DNA of 32,342 nucleotides, taken from Roseovarius sp. (GTDB lineage: Bacteria; Pseudomonadota; Alphaproteobacteria; Rhodobacterales; Rhodobacteraceae). The stretch lies in the NCBI RefSeq assembly GCF_018066915.1, contig NZ_JAGPVV010000204.1, positions 1 through 32,342 on the forward strand, read 5' to 3'. A model generated the notes under the pieces. That model had not been told where the DNA came from. It did not search any database and saw nothing but the letters and a program-made list of their open reading frames with translations. Made by a program: the position numbers and the translations under genes. Within the stretch, counting starts at the first letter, position 1. Every line of letters starts with the position of its first letter. Below, one piece after another: positions 7,789 through 14,617 of the stretch.

Positions 7789-7848
7789 GCGCTTGCGCCC
7801 GCGCGCGCCCTGCGCCACAACCCTGCCGCAGCCAGCCGGAGCCACACC

Positions 7849-8388
7849 ATGCCACCGATTAAAACCGTCCGCGACTATATCCGCACCATCGTCGATTTCC
7901 CACATGAGGGGATTCTCTTTCGCGATGTGACCACGCTCTTTGCCGATCCGCGCGGCTTTCGCATGGCCATCGACCAGATGCTGCATCCCTATGCCGGCGA
8001 GCCCATCGACAAGGTGGCAGGGCTCGAGGCGCGCGGCTTCATCCTCGGCGGTGCCATCGCGCACCAATTGTCCGTGGGTTTCGTGCCGATCCGCAAAAAG
8101 GGCAAACTGCCCGGCGCGGTGATCTCAGAAGAGTATCAGCTCGAATATGGCGAAGCGGTGGTTGAAATCCATGATGACGCCATCCAGCCCGGCGAGCGCG
8201 TGCTCTTGGTCGATGACCTTCTGGCGACAGGCGGCACCGCAGCGGCGGGGATTCGGCTGATCGAACGGCTGGGCGGGATCATCACCGGCTGCGCCTTTGT
8301 CGTCGACCTGCCCGACTTGGGCGGCCACAAGCGGCTGACCGACATGGGCATGGACGTCCACACGCTCTGCACTTTCGAGGGGCTCTGA
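7849..8388 (+). CDS. apt: Adenine phosphoribosyltransferase
   Basis: A 179-residue cytoplasmic enzyme that joins adenine to PRPP to make AMP. The start '[25 protein letters not shown]' is the family N-terminus; '[14 protein letters not shown]' and '[14 protein letters not shown]' follow, and the PRPP-binding loop is '[18 protein letters not shown]' near residue 120-137. Length is normal for the family. The ATG has GGAG about 8 bases upstream. Placed two genes after mtnP, it completes recovery of the adenine released from methylthioadenosine. It is convergent with the LysM/solute-binding pair across 66 bp. Confidence 0.96.
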   Translation: MPPIKTVRDYIRTIVDFPHEGILFRDVTTLFADPRGFRMAIDQMLHPYAGEPIDKVAGLEARGFILGGAIAHQLSVGFVPIRKKGKLPGAVISEEYQLEYGEAVVEIHDDAIQPGERVLLVDDLLATGGTAAAGIRLIERLGGIITGCAFVVDLPDLGGHKRLTDMGMDVHTLCTFEGL

Positions 8389-8393
8389 CCGCC

Positions 8394-8419
8394 CCTTTCA
8401 TCGTTCCCAAAATACTCAA
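8394..8419 (+). repeat. Copy 1 of a 26-bp dispersed intergenic repeat
   Basis: The 26 bases match 11331-11356 at 24 positions (they differ only as CC versus TG at 8407-8408). The core is CTTTCATCGTTC followed by AAAATACTCAA. It lies between the convergent apt and LysM-protein genes. I recall similar 'TTTCATC...AAATACTC' sequences repeated between genes in many roseobacters, so it is probably a genome-wide repeat rather than a local duplication. Function is unknown. Confidence 0.7.
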
Positions 8420-8454
8420 ATTTCCCGATCCGCCACGGGACACAGCACATCCGG

Positions 8455-9480
8455 CTACTTCAACGCTTCCCAAAAGAGCGCCAGATGCCGCTGGACAATC
8501 TCGCCATAGCGCCCGCTCTCGCGCAGCTTGGCAAGCCCCGCATTGAGCCGGTAGAGATGCGTCGTGCCGCGCCAATGGGTCTTGGAAATCACCGCAAAGA
8601 GCGCCTCACGCGAGAGCGGTTGATCGACCGGCACCACTTGCCCGCGCAGGCCCATGGCCACGATCTTGGCCGCGCCCTCGAACACATCGAGGCTGACGGC
8701 ATCGACCGCCCCCGCCATCAAGAGCGCAAAACACTCCTCGGGGCTGCCGGGCTGGGTCAGGCTGATCTTGCCTTGCGCTAACCAGCGCCGGTCCGCCCGG
8801 TCAAGATCATGGATAAACCGCCCCGCCGGACGGCAGAGCCGCTTGCCCAGAATATCCGCATCCTCAGTATAACGAAAATCGCTGTCGGCGCGCCGGAACA
8901 GCATCACCGGCAAATCCATCAAGGGCTCGGAAAAATGAAATTCAGTGCAGAGCGCCACGTCTGGCTCAAGGCTGCAATCGGGCTTGATCCAGGGAAAGCC
9001 CATGTCATAGCGCTTTTGCCCCAACAGCGGCTCCAGATGCTGACTGCGATCCGGCTCCCACACGATTTCATAGGGCACCGGCGACGGGCTCAGCTCTAAT
9101 GCGGCATTGACCAGTTCCGTAACCATGCCGCCCCCCGGCCAATCCTGATCGGCAAAGGGCACATCCCCCCCGGCGGTGAGCAGGGTCAGTTCCGCCCCGC
9201 TTTGGCGCAGCGGTGTGGCATCAGGCTCCGGGTTCTGTGCCGGACAGGGAATATAGATCTCGCTCCCTGCGACCAAGGCCTGAGCCTGCCCTGCCAGCCC
9301 GGCCTGATTGGCGTAATAGATCAAGGTCCATTGCTCGGCATCCTCGTAATGCGTCTCGGCAACCCCGGCCAGCGTATCGCCGGGCTGCACCCGGTAGGTC
9401 ACATCGCAGAGCGCCCGCGCCGCCCCCGGCAGCAGCAGGGTGGCCCCCAGAATGACGACGGCTGCGATCCGATCCTGCAT
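8455..9480 (-). CDS. Secreted LysM plus solute-binding-protein-fold fusion, copy 2
   Basis: A 341-residue protein with a Sec signal (cleavage near 'AARA', residue 23). A LysM peptidoglycan-binding domain covers about 28-78 ('YRVQPGDTLAGVAETHY', 'GSEIYIPC'). A domain like family 3 solute-binding proteins follows at about 97-341: 'PGGGMVTELVNAAL', 'YDMGFPWIKPDC', 'FHFSEPLMDLPVMLF', 'GKRLCRPAG', 'SPEECFALLMAGAVDAVSLD'. Six cysteines (25, 79, 169, 178, 216, 250) sit at the same spacings as in the neighbour, so three disulfides are likely. The usual ligand-binding T-x-x-R is replaced by 'WIKPDC'. It starts 4 bp after the upstream paralogue, with GAGGGG before the ATG. No ABC permease or ATPase gene is nearby. 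It may be a wall-bound sensor or binding protein; function unknown. Confidence 0.82.
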   Translation of the reverse strand: MQDRIAAVVILGATLLLPGAARALCDVTYRVQPGDTLAGVAETHYEDAEQWTLIYYANQAGLAGQAQALVAGSEIYIPCPAQNPEPDATPLRQSGAELTLLTAGGDVPFADQDWPGGGMVTELVNAALELSPSPVPYEIVWEPDRSQHLEPLLGQKRYDMGFPWIKPDCSLEPDVALCTEFHFSEPLMDLPVMLFRRADSDFRYTEDADILGKRLCRPAGRFIHDLDRADRRWLAQGKISLTQPGSPEECFALLMAGAVDAVSLDVFEGAAKIVAMGLRGQVVPVDQPLSREALFAVISKTHWRGTTHLYRLNAGLAKLRESGRYGEIVQRHLALFWEALK

Positions 9481-9484
9481 CCCC

Positions 9485-10567
9485 TCAGAACCCCGCCCAG
9501 ACGCGGCTCATATGCGCCTCGATGATTTGCTGATAGCGCCCATCCGCCTTGATTTCGGCCAGTCCCCGCTCGAACACCGCCAGAAACGCCGGGCCGTCGG
9601 GGTGCGACCGATGCACGACCATATGCGTGCCTTCGACCGAAATCGGCTGGCCGTCGGCCACGACCACGCGCGCCTCCAGCCCCAATTCCTTGATCTTGCC
9701 CCGTCCGAGGAATTCGTTGAGCACAACGCCATCCACCTCGCCTTCCACCAAGAGCCGCAGGCACTCAGCAGGGGAGCGCGGCGTCTTGAGCGTGATCACG
9801 CCCGTCTTGAGCCAGTTGCGCCCGCCCTGATCCAACATGAAGGTGGGATAGCCCGCAGGCCGGCACAGCGTCTTGCCTTGCATATCCGCGTCCGAGTGAA
9901 AGGCCATGGGCCGCGACCGATCGACAAAGAGCAGCATCAGCACTTCGAACATCGACCCGGAATAGAGCAGGTTAGCGCATTGATCGGTCTCGGGATCACG
10001 GGCGCAATCGGGCTTGAACCACGGAAACCCGATATCGAGGAGCGCATTGGACAAGAGCGGCTCTTGATGCGCAGACCAGTCATCGACCCAGTGAATCGCA
10101 AACCCCTGCGGCGGGTTCGTCGCCTGCATCGCCGCCTCTACTACCTCGGTCAGCATGCCGCCACCGGGCATCGCCTTGTCTGTGAAAGGCCAGAAATCGC
10201 CCCCCGTCAGGATGTTGATCTTGCGCCTCGTGGCGGCATTGCCGGGGGCCACGACCAGCGGCTTCGCGGCGGCAAGCGGTGCCTCGGGCGCGACCGTGCC
10301 ACCCGCGAGGCCCGTGGGCCGACCGTCGATACAGCGCAGCCGCAGGTTCATGCCCGCCCGCAAATTGTTGGGGTCTTCGCCGATCTGATCGAGATTGGCC
10401 GAATGGATCGCGGTCCACTTTCCCGCGTCCTGATAGAACCGATCCGCTATCAGCGTCAGGCTATCGCCGCCTTGCACCACATAGCTGCCGCCACAGCCCT
10501 GCGCCTGAGAGTGCCCGGCCACGACACCGGCCAGCAGCAACACCGCCCCACCAATAGCGTTCCTCAT
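9485..10567 (-). CDS. Secreted LysM plus solute-binding-protein-fold fusion, copy 1
   Basis: A 360-residue paralogue of the next gene. Sec signal (cleavage near 'SQAQ', residue 23), LysM at about 28-79 ('YVVQGGDSLTLIADRFYQ', 'GMNLRLRC'), a longer Ala/Pro-rich linker (about 80-113), then a solute-binding-like domain with 'PGGGMLTEVVEAAM', 'LDIGFPWFKPDC', 'GKTLCRPAG' and 'SPAECLRLLVEGEVDGVVL'. The cysteines are 25, 79, 188, 197, 235 and 269; apart from the linker the spacings equal those of the other copy. The pair is an old tandem duplication, since the sequences have diverged widely while keeping this frame. This gene heads the two-gene unit, and its ribosome site lies inside an inverted repeat (10576-10592). 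Ligand and partners are unknown. Confidence 0.82.
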   Translation of the reverse strand: MRNAIGGAVLLLAGVVAGHSQAQGCGGSYVVQGGDSLTLIADRFYQDAGKWTAIHSANLDQIGEDPNNLRAGMNLRLRCIDGRPTGLAGGTVAPEAPLAAAKPLVVAPGNAATRRKINILTGGDFWPFTDKAMPGGGMLTEVVEAAMQATNPPQGFAIHWVDDWSAHQEPLLSNALLDIGFPWFKPDCARDPETDQCANLLYSGSMFEVLMLLFVDRSRPMAFHSDADMQGKTLCRPAGYPTFMLDQGGRNWLKTGVITLKTPRSPAECLRLLVEGEVDGVVLNEFLGRGKIKELGLEARVVVADGQPISVEGTHMVVHRSHPDGPAFLAVFERGLAEIKADGRYQQIIEAHMSRVWAGF

Positions 10568-10575
10568 TAAACATT

Positions 10576-10592
10576 CCCCCAGATAATGGGGG
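10576..10592 (-). promoter_or_regulatory. Inverted repeat covering the ribosome site of the first LysM gene
   Basis: CCCCCA (10576-10581) and TGGGGG (10587-10592) form a perfect 6-bp stem with loop GATAA. Read on the minus strand, the arm nearer the gene is GGGGG, the only Shine-Dalgarno-like sequence before ATG 10567. The repeat could therefore hide the ribosome site in RNA, or act as a DNA operator just after the promoter. Confidence 0.4.
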
Positions 10593-10593
10593 C

Positions 10594-10622
10594 ACTAAGG
10601 CCAATCCGGCAGATTCGGTCAA
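10594..10622 (-). promoter_or_regulatory. Candidate promoter of the LysM/solute-binding pair
   Basis: On the minus strand TTGACC (10622-10617) is followed after exactly 17 bp by CTTAGT (10599-10594). The -35 is good and the -10 weak. Transcription would begin near 10587, at the inverted repeat. Inferred from sequence only. Confidence 0.35.
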
Positions 10623-10655
10623 GTCGTTTCCGCCCCGCCACCCCGCTTTGCAGGC

Positions 10656-11300
10656 TCAGTGCGCGCCGCCCCGCCCGATCCGCGCGGCCAGTCGCAGCGC
10701 GTGGCTCGCATCCTGACTGACCGGCGGCAAAACAGGGTCATAGGCCGCCCGGATCAACGCCCCGATCTCGGGCCGCAGCACAACACCGCCCCCCGGCAGC
10801 ACGGCCAGCGCCGAGCGGTCCTGAAACGCCCGGTCCGACCATAAAACCATACTCTGCACGATCTGGCTCAGCGCCAATGTTTCAGCGGGCACCGCACTCA
10901 GATGCGCGTCCATCCGCAGGAACACAAAGCAGGCCCGAATGGCCCCCGCCGGATCAAAGCGGAAAATCCTGTATTGATTGGCTTCCGCCCCCTCCAGCTT
11001 TGCCACCAGCGGGCCAAGATCCGGGATCAGCCGATCCAGCCCCGGCACCTCCGGCAATTCCTGCCAGTCGCGAAAGAAAAAGAGCATGAGGTTCGCGCCC
11101 AGTTCCGGGTCGGTCTCGGCCATCTGATGCCCGGCCAAGGCCACCACCGCCTCGACCGCGCCCTTGACCACGCTCAATGTCGCGTCATCCGTGCCGAACA
11201 CCACCGGCACAATGGGCCGCCCCCAGCGGGCAAAGAGAAACTCCCCATCCGCACGCGTAAACAGCGCCGCAATCTCGTCAGGTGTCAGGGTGTCGCTCAT
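10656..11300 (-). CDS. Conserved-looking protein of unknown function
   Basis: A 214-residue, mainly acidic soluble protein with no signal peptide or membrane segment. Recognisable stretches are 'DTLTPDEIAALFTRADGEFLFARWGRPI', 'VFGTDDATLSVVKGAVEAVVALAGH' and 'CFVFLRMDAHLSAVPAETLALSQIV'. I cannot assign a family. The frame is open to a GTG at 11324, but I chose ATG 11300 (MSDTLTPDE). It lies 78 bp after ruvB on the same strand with one dispersed repeat between them, and 88 bp before the LysM pair. Its codon use matches its neighbours, so it is a real gene. Confidence 0.75.
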   Translation of the reverse strand: MSDTLTPDEIAALFTRADGEFLFARWGRPIVPVVFGTDDATLSVVKGAVEAVVALAGHQMAETDPELGANLMLFFFRDWQELPEVPGLDRLIPDLGPLVAKLEGAEANQYRIFRFDPAGAIRACFVFLRMDAHLSAVPAETLALSQIVQSMVLWSDRAFQDRSALAVLPGGGVVLRPEIGALIRAAYDPVLPPVSQDASHALRLAARIGRGGAH

Positions 11301-11330
11301 GCCAAGCCCCTGCAATCCAGGCACACCTTG

Positions 11331-11356
11331 CCTTTCATCGTTCTGAAAATACTCAA
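11331..11356 (+). repeat. Copy 2 of the 26-bp dispersed intergenic repeat
   Basis: Matches 8394-8419 at 24 of 26 positions in the same orientation. Here it lies between two minus-strand genes (ruvB and the unknown protein), whereas copy 1 lies between convergent genes. The site context is therefore not fixed, which argues against a simple terminator. Confidence 0.7.
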
Positions 11357-11378
11357 CTCCAACATCACCAACCGCGCC

Positions 11379-12407
11379 TTACCCCTCGAATAGATCACTC
11401 TGCCCTTTCGGCCCCGGTGCGGCCAGCCCCAGATGCGCCCAGCCGCCCTGCGCCAGCATCCTTCCGCGCGGTGTGCGTTGGATCAGGCCCTGTTGCAGGA
11501 GAAACGGCTCAATCACCTCTTCCAGCGCATCGCGGCTCTCACTCAGCGCCGCACTGATGGTCTCGATCCCAACTGGCCCGCCCTGATAGGCCTCGGCAAT
11601 CAGGCGCAGATAGCGCCGGTCGGCACCATCCAGCCCCAGATGATCCACGCCAAGCCGGGTGAGTGAACTATCCGCCAACGCACGACTGATGACGCCACCG
11701 CCCTCAACCACCGCGAAATCCACCACCCGGCGCAAGAGGCGGCCCGCGATGCGCGGCGTGCCGCGCGCGCGCCGCGCAATCTCGCGTGCGCCGTCGGTGT
11801 CGGTTGGGATGTTCAAGAGCTTTGCGTTGCGCGTCACGATCTCGTGCAACTCGTCGATCTCATAAAATTGCAGCCGCGTGGGAATGCCAAAGCGGTCGCG
11901 CAACGGCGTGGTCAAGAGGCCCAGCCGCGTTGTCGCCCCCACCAGCGTGAAGGGCTGCAACTCGATCCGCACGGTGCGCGCTGCGGGCCCTTCGCCGATC
12001 ACCAGATCCAGCTCGAAATCCTCCATCGCCGGATAGAGCACCTCTTCCACCGCCGGGTTGAGGCGATGGATTTCGTCGATGAAAAGCACATCATTGCGCT
12101 CGAGATTGGTGAGGATCGCCGCGAGATCCCCGGCCTTGGCCAGCACCGGACCAGAGGTCATGCGAAACCCCACCCCCAGTTCGCGCGCCATGATCTGCGC
12201 CAGCGTGGTCTTGCCCAGACCGGGGGGACCGTGAAAGAGCGTATGATCCATCGCATCGCCGCGCTGCCGCGCCGATTGGATAAAGACCGCCAGATTGGCC
12301 CGCGCCTCGCGCTGCCCGATGAACTCCGACAGCGCCTGTGGCCGCAGGCTGCGGTCCTGATCCTCGGGCAAGGCCGCGCCGCGCAATGTCGGGTCCGGTT
12401 CAGCCAT
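11379..12407 (-). CDS. ruvB: Holliday junction branch-migration ATPase RuvB
   Basis: A 342-residue AAA+ motor that drives branch migration of Holliday junctions with RuvA. '[19 protein letters not shown]' starts the ATPase core. Walker A is 'GPPGLGKTT' (about 59-67), Walker B '[10 protein letters not shown]', sensor/arginine-finger parts '[20 protein letters not shown]', and sensor 2 '[19 protein letters not shown]'. The C-terminal winged helix '[20 protein letters not shown]' is complete, with the usual 'IQRTPRGR' end. Three bases separate it from ruvA, so the two are cotranscribed with ruvC. Confidence 0.98.
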   Translation of the reverse strand: MAEPDPTLRGAALPEDQDRSLRPQALSEFIGQREARANLAVFIQSARQRGDAMDHTLFHGPPGLGKTTLAQIMARELGVGFRMTSGPVLAKAGDLAAILTNLERNDVLFIDEIHRLNPAVEEVLYPAMEDFELDLVIGEGPAARTVRIELQPFTLVGATTRLGLLTTPLRDRFGIPTRLQFYEIDELHEIVTRNAKLLNIPTDTDGAREIARRARGTPRIAGRLLRRVVDFAVVEGGGVISRALADSSLTRLGVDHLGLDGADRRYLRLIAEAYQGGPVGIETISAALSESRDALEEVIEPFLLQQGLIQRTPRGRMLAQGGWAHLGLAAPGPKGQSDLFEG

Positions 12408-12410
12408 GGT

Positions 12411-13076
12411 TTACCCTTTCGGTGCCAACCGCCGCAGGGCGGCGCGGATCAGATCGGATGTCGTGCCCTCGGGCATCTCGCCCGCCACCTGCGCCACGGC
12501 CCCTGCCGCCTCGCCGGGGGAATAGCCCAGATTGGTCAGCGCCGACAGTGCCTCGGCCTGTGCGCCGGGGCTGGGAGGGACCGTGGCGGGTGCGGCCACC
12601 AGCACAGTTTCGATCACCTCGCCCGTGTCCGGCGAAGGCGGGGCTGGGGGCGGTGCCGCCCCCATTGCCATGACCAGCGGCGCCTTGTCCTTCAACTCGT
12701 TGACCACGCGCTGCGCGGTCTTGGCCCCGATGCCCTTGGCCGCCGTGACCGAATTCCAATCCCCAATCGCAATCGCGCGCCCCACGCCCTCTGGCCCAAG
12801 CGCCCCCAAAATGGCGAGCGAGGCCTTGGCCCCCACCCCCTGCACGCTCATCAGCAAGCGGTGCCATTCCTTTTCCACCAGGGTTGGAAAGCCGAAAAGC
12901 TGCAAGAGATCCTCGCGCACCAGCAGATCCGTATAGAGCGCCGCCATCCCCCCAACCCCCGGCAGCGCCGACAGCGTCCGCTCCGAGCAATACACGAGAT
13001 AGCCCACCCCACGCACGTCGATCAGCACATGATCCGTGCCGCGATAATCAATCCGCCCGGCAACGCGCCCGATCAT
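12411..13076 (-). CDS. ruvA: Holliday junction DNA helicase subunit RuvA
   Basis: A 221-residue protein that binds four-way junctions as a tetramer and loads RuvB. '[29 protein letters not shown]' is the OB-fold N-terminus. The helix-hairpin-helix region holds '[20 protein letters not shown]' and '[18 protein letters not shown]'. A Pro/Ala-rich linker (about residues 135-165) leads to the RuvB-binding domain III ('[20 protein letters not shown]'). The protein is a little longer than E. coli RuvA because of this linker. The start overlaps the ruvC stop by ATGA (13073-13076). Confidence 0.97.
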   Translation of the reverse strand: MIGRVAGRIDYRGTDHVLIDVRGVGYLVYCSERTLSALPGVGGMAALYTDLLVREDLLQLFGFPTLVEKEWHRLLMSVQGVGAKASLAILGALGPEGVGRAIAIGDWNSVTAAKGIGAKTAQRVVNELKDKAPLVMAMGAAPPPAPPSPDTGEVIETVLVAAPATVPPSPGAQAEALSALTNLGYSPGEAAGAVAQVAGEMPEGTTSDLIRAALRRLAPKG

Positions 13077-13579
13077 GCGCTGGCCCTCGCCACCGCCCGC
13101 GCCAGCATGTCAGAGGACCGCGCGTGATGCGCGTGACAGATCGCAATCGCCAGCGCATCCGCCGCATCCGGCCCCGCCAGCACGACACCGGGCAATTGCA
13201 CCTTGACCATATGCGCCACCTGTTCCTTGGCGGCATGGCCCACGCCCACCACCGTTTTCTTGACCGTATTGGGCGAATATTCCCCCACCGTCAGCCCGTA
13301 TTGCGCGGGCACCAACAGGGCAATGCCCCGCGCCTGACCCAGTTTCAGCGTGCCCGCCCCGTCCTTGTTGACAAAGGTCTGCTCGACCGCCGCGGCCTGC
13401 GGATCAAATCGGTGCAGAATATCGGTGAGTTGCTCATAGAGCGACAAGAGCCGCGCCGCGAGGTCCGGACCACTCGAATGGCAGATGCCGTTGGCCACAT
13501 GGCTCAGCCTGCTGCCCTCGACCTCGATCACGCCCCAGCCGAGGTTGCGTAACCCCGGATCAATTCCCAATACCCGCAT
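13073..13579 (-). CDS. ruvC: Holliday junction resolvase RuvC
   Basis: A 168-residue endonuclease that cuts Holliday junctions in symmetric pairs. All four catalytic acids fall at the same numbers as in E. coli RuvC: D7 ('GIDPG'), E66 ('[10 protein letters not shown]'), D138 and D141 ('[16 protein letters not shown]'). That numbering supports the ATG at 13579 (MRVLGIDPG) over the in-frame upstream starts at 13600 and 13618. It is first in the ruvC-ruvA-ruvB unit. A degenerate SOS-type box lies about 36 bp upstream (13615-13629). Length and motifs are complete. Confidence 0.97.
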   Translation of the reverse strand: MRVLGIDPGLRNLGWGVIEVEGSRLSHVANGICHSSGPDLAARLLSLYEQLTDILHRFDPQAAAVEQTFVNKDGAGTLKLGQARGIALLVPAQYGLTVGEYSPNTVKKTVVGVGHAAKEQVAHMVKVQLPGVVLAGPDAADALAIAICHAHHARSSDMLARAVARASA

Positions 13580-13614
13580 CTCGCTGCCCTGCCCGTTCAT
13601 TTTTTTCAGCAATA

Positions 13615-13629
13615 GCACGAAACGAGAAC
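13615..13629 (-). promoter_or_regulatory. Degenerate SOS (LexA-type) box upstream of ruvC
   Basis: GCAC at 13615-13618, seven bases, then GAAC at 13626-13629: one base off the GAAC-N7-GAAC form of the alphaproteobacterial LexA site. It is placed about 36 bp before the ruvC start. One of the two half-sites is imperfect, so this is tentative. Confidence 0.25.
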
Positions 13630-13748
13630 AAGCACCAAGCGGAATGCGCGTTCACAAACTGCCCGTTTTCCCATCGCTGCGTTGCAGAAATGTCGCGCAT
13701 CCCCTTGGCACGCGACCAATGCCAATTTTAAAATCATTTAAAAACAAT

Positions 13749-13760
13749 AGGCTTAAGCCT
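13749..13760. promoter_or_regulatory. 12-bp perfect palindrome upstream of the DUF1127 gene
   Basis: AGGCTTAAGCCT is a perfect palindrome 128 bp before the DUF1127 ATG, directly followed by TTGTTATACCC, in which TTATAC could be a -10. It may be an operator at a promoter giving a leader of roughly 120 nt. Confidence 0.35.
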
Positions 13761-13887
13761 TGTTATACCCATGCATAAAACGCATAAGAACTATGCAATA
13801 AACTCGCCTTGCGAGAACGATAGGTGCGGATTACCTGCGGTCCAGAAACAGACACACTCTGTCCCCTCATTCTACAGGAATAAAATC

Positions 13888-14085
13888 ATGGCCGCTCTCG
13901 ATAGCACCCGCTCTCACGCTTCTCACGCCGGTTTCGGCGCAATCTTCGCCCGCGCCTTCTCGGTTCTCGCCGCTTGGAACGAGCGTCGCGCCACCCGCGC
14001 CGCCCTGTCGCGCCTTTCGGACCGCGAACTCGACGATATCGGTCTCAGCCGGGGCGACATTGATCTGGTCGCACGCCAGATCTGA
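13888..14085 (+). CDS. DUF1127 small basic protein
   Basis: A 65-residue protein with the DUF1127 core 'RAALSRLSDRELDDIGLSRGDID' at its C-terminus and an N-terminal Arg/Ala-rich helix. I chose ATG 13888 because AGGAA precedes it and it gives a normal family length; the frame is open upstream to 13771. DUF1127 proteins are short RNA-associated or stress-related factors in alphaproteobacteria; one in Rhodobacter sphaeroides (CcaF1) binds RNA and affects small-RNA maturation. That is family knowledge and is not proven here. I do not see the CCUCCUCCC-type sRNA genes that follow the Rhodobacter gene: a terminator comes directly after the stop. Confidence 0.9.
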   Translation: MAALDSTRSHASHAGFGAIFARAFSVLAAWNERRATRAALSRLSDRELDDIGLSRGDIDLVARQI

Positions 14086-14110
14086 TCGCGCCATGAGGCC
14101 CAAACAATAA

Positions 14111-14143
14111 ACCCGCGCCGGTATGTACCGCGCGGGTTTTTTT
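14111..14143 (+). terminator. Intrinsic terminator after the DUF1127 gene
   Basis: ACCCGCG(C)CGGTA pairs with TACCGCGCGGGT (one bulged C, tight central turn) and runs straight into seven T residues (14137-14143). It starts 25 bp after the stop codon. Confidence 0.9.
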
Positions 14144-14164
14144 CATGCGTAAAAGGCTTGGCGC

Positions 14165-14509
14165 TCAGCGCAGGATCGGGCGCAGATAGGCCGAGAGCAT
14201 CTGGCTGACCGGATCGGACTGCATCACCACAGCCCCTGCCTGTTCCACGATGCTGCCCTGCGCCAATTGCGCCAGCCGATCCGCATAGAGCGGCGCGCCC
14301 AGATGCGCGATGATCACCGCTTTGAAAAAGGTAAATCCGAGCACGAGATAGAACAGACCGCGCAGCGGCACGCCCGTTTTGCGGCGTTTGGGACGAAAGA
14401 CGATCAACCCGTCCTTGCCAACCTTGCTCACATAGCCCTGCGCCAGTCGTGTACGCTTGCGGCCGATGGATTTGAGGCGCGAGTCGAACCCTTGAAATGC
14501 TTCACTCAT
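14165..14509 (-). CDS. Single-pass membrane protein of unknown function
   Basis: A 114-residue protein. The basic N-terminal part ('SIGRKRTRLAQGYVSKVGKDGLIVFRPKRRK') is followed by one membrane segment near residues 50-70 ('LRGLFYLVLGFTFFKAVII') and a C-terminal soluble tail ending 'SQMLSAYLRPILR'. By the positive-inside rule the N-terminus should be cytoplasmic. I do not recognise the family. Start ATG 14509 (MSEAFQGFDSRL) is preferred to the open frame back to 14539. It lies downstream of prmA on the same strand and is convergent with the DUF1127 gene. Confidence 0.72.
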   Translation of the reverse strand: MSEAFQGFDSRLKSIGRKRTRLAQGYVSKVGKDGLIVFRPKRRKTGVPLRGLFYLVLGFTFFKAVIIAHLGAPLYADRLAQLAQGSIVEQAGAVVMQSDPVSQMLSAYLRPILR

Positions 14510-14617
14510 ATCGAGACATCCCGTTATCACGACCCCCACCGCGATAAGGAGAAGGTAGGTCCGAAATGTGGCAAAACCAAGGCAGCGTTCCAGATCAGCC
14601 CCAATCCTGACGCAATT

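Larger units (their letters stand above)
13580..13887. other. Divergent regulatory region between ruvC and the DUF1127 gene
   Basis: This 308-bp stretch has no convincing gene and is visibly richer in A and T than the flanks. It holds the presumed ruvCAB promoter, with a near-match to the GAAC-N7-GAAC type of alphaproteobacterial SOS box. It also holds a 12-bp palindrome (13749-13760) followed by TTATACCC, which may be the DUF1127 promoter, and a small hairpin (CTCGC/GCGAG, 13803-13815) in what would be the 5' leader. The small frame starting at 13771 overlaps DUF1127 in phase, but its N-terminal part does not look coding. Confidence 0.5.

Noticed and set aside
13771-13887. N-terminal extension of the DUF1127 protein
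   Set aside because: The extra 39 codons lie in AT-rich leader sequence without family resemblance, and AGGAA precedes the ATG at 13888.
14510-14617. Small gene between the one-TM protein and prmA
   Set aside because: Only short frames without ribosome sites; the stretch looks like a plain spacer.
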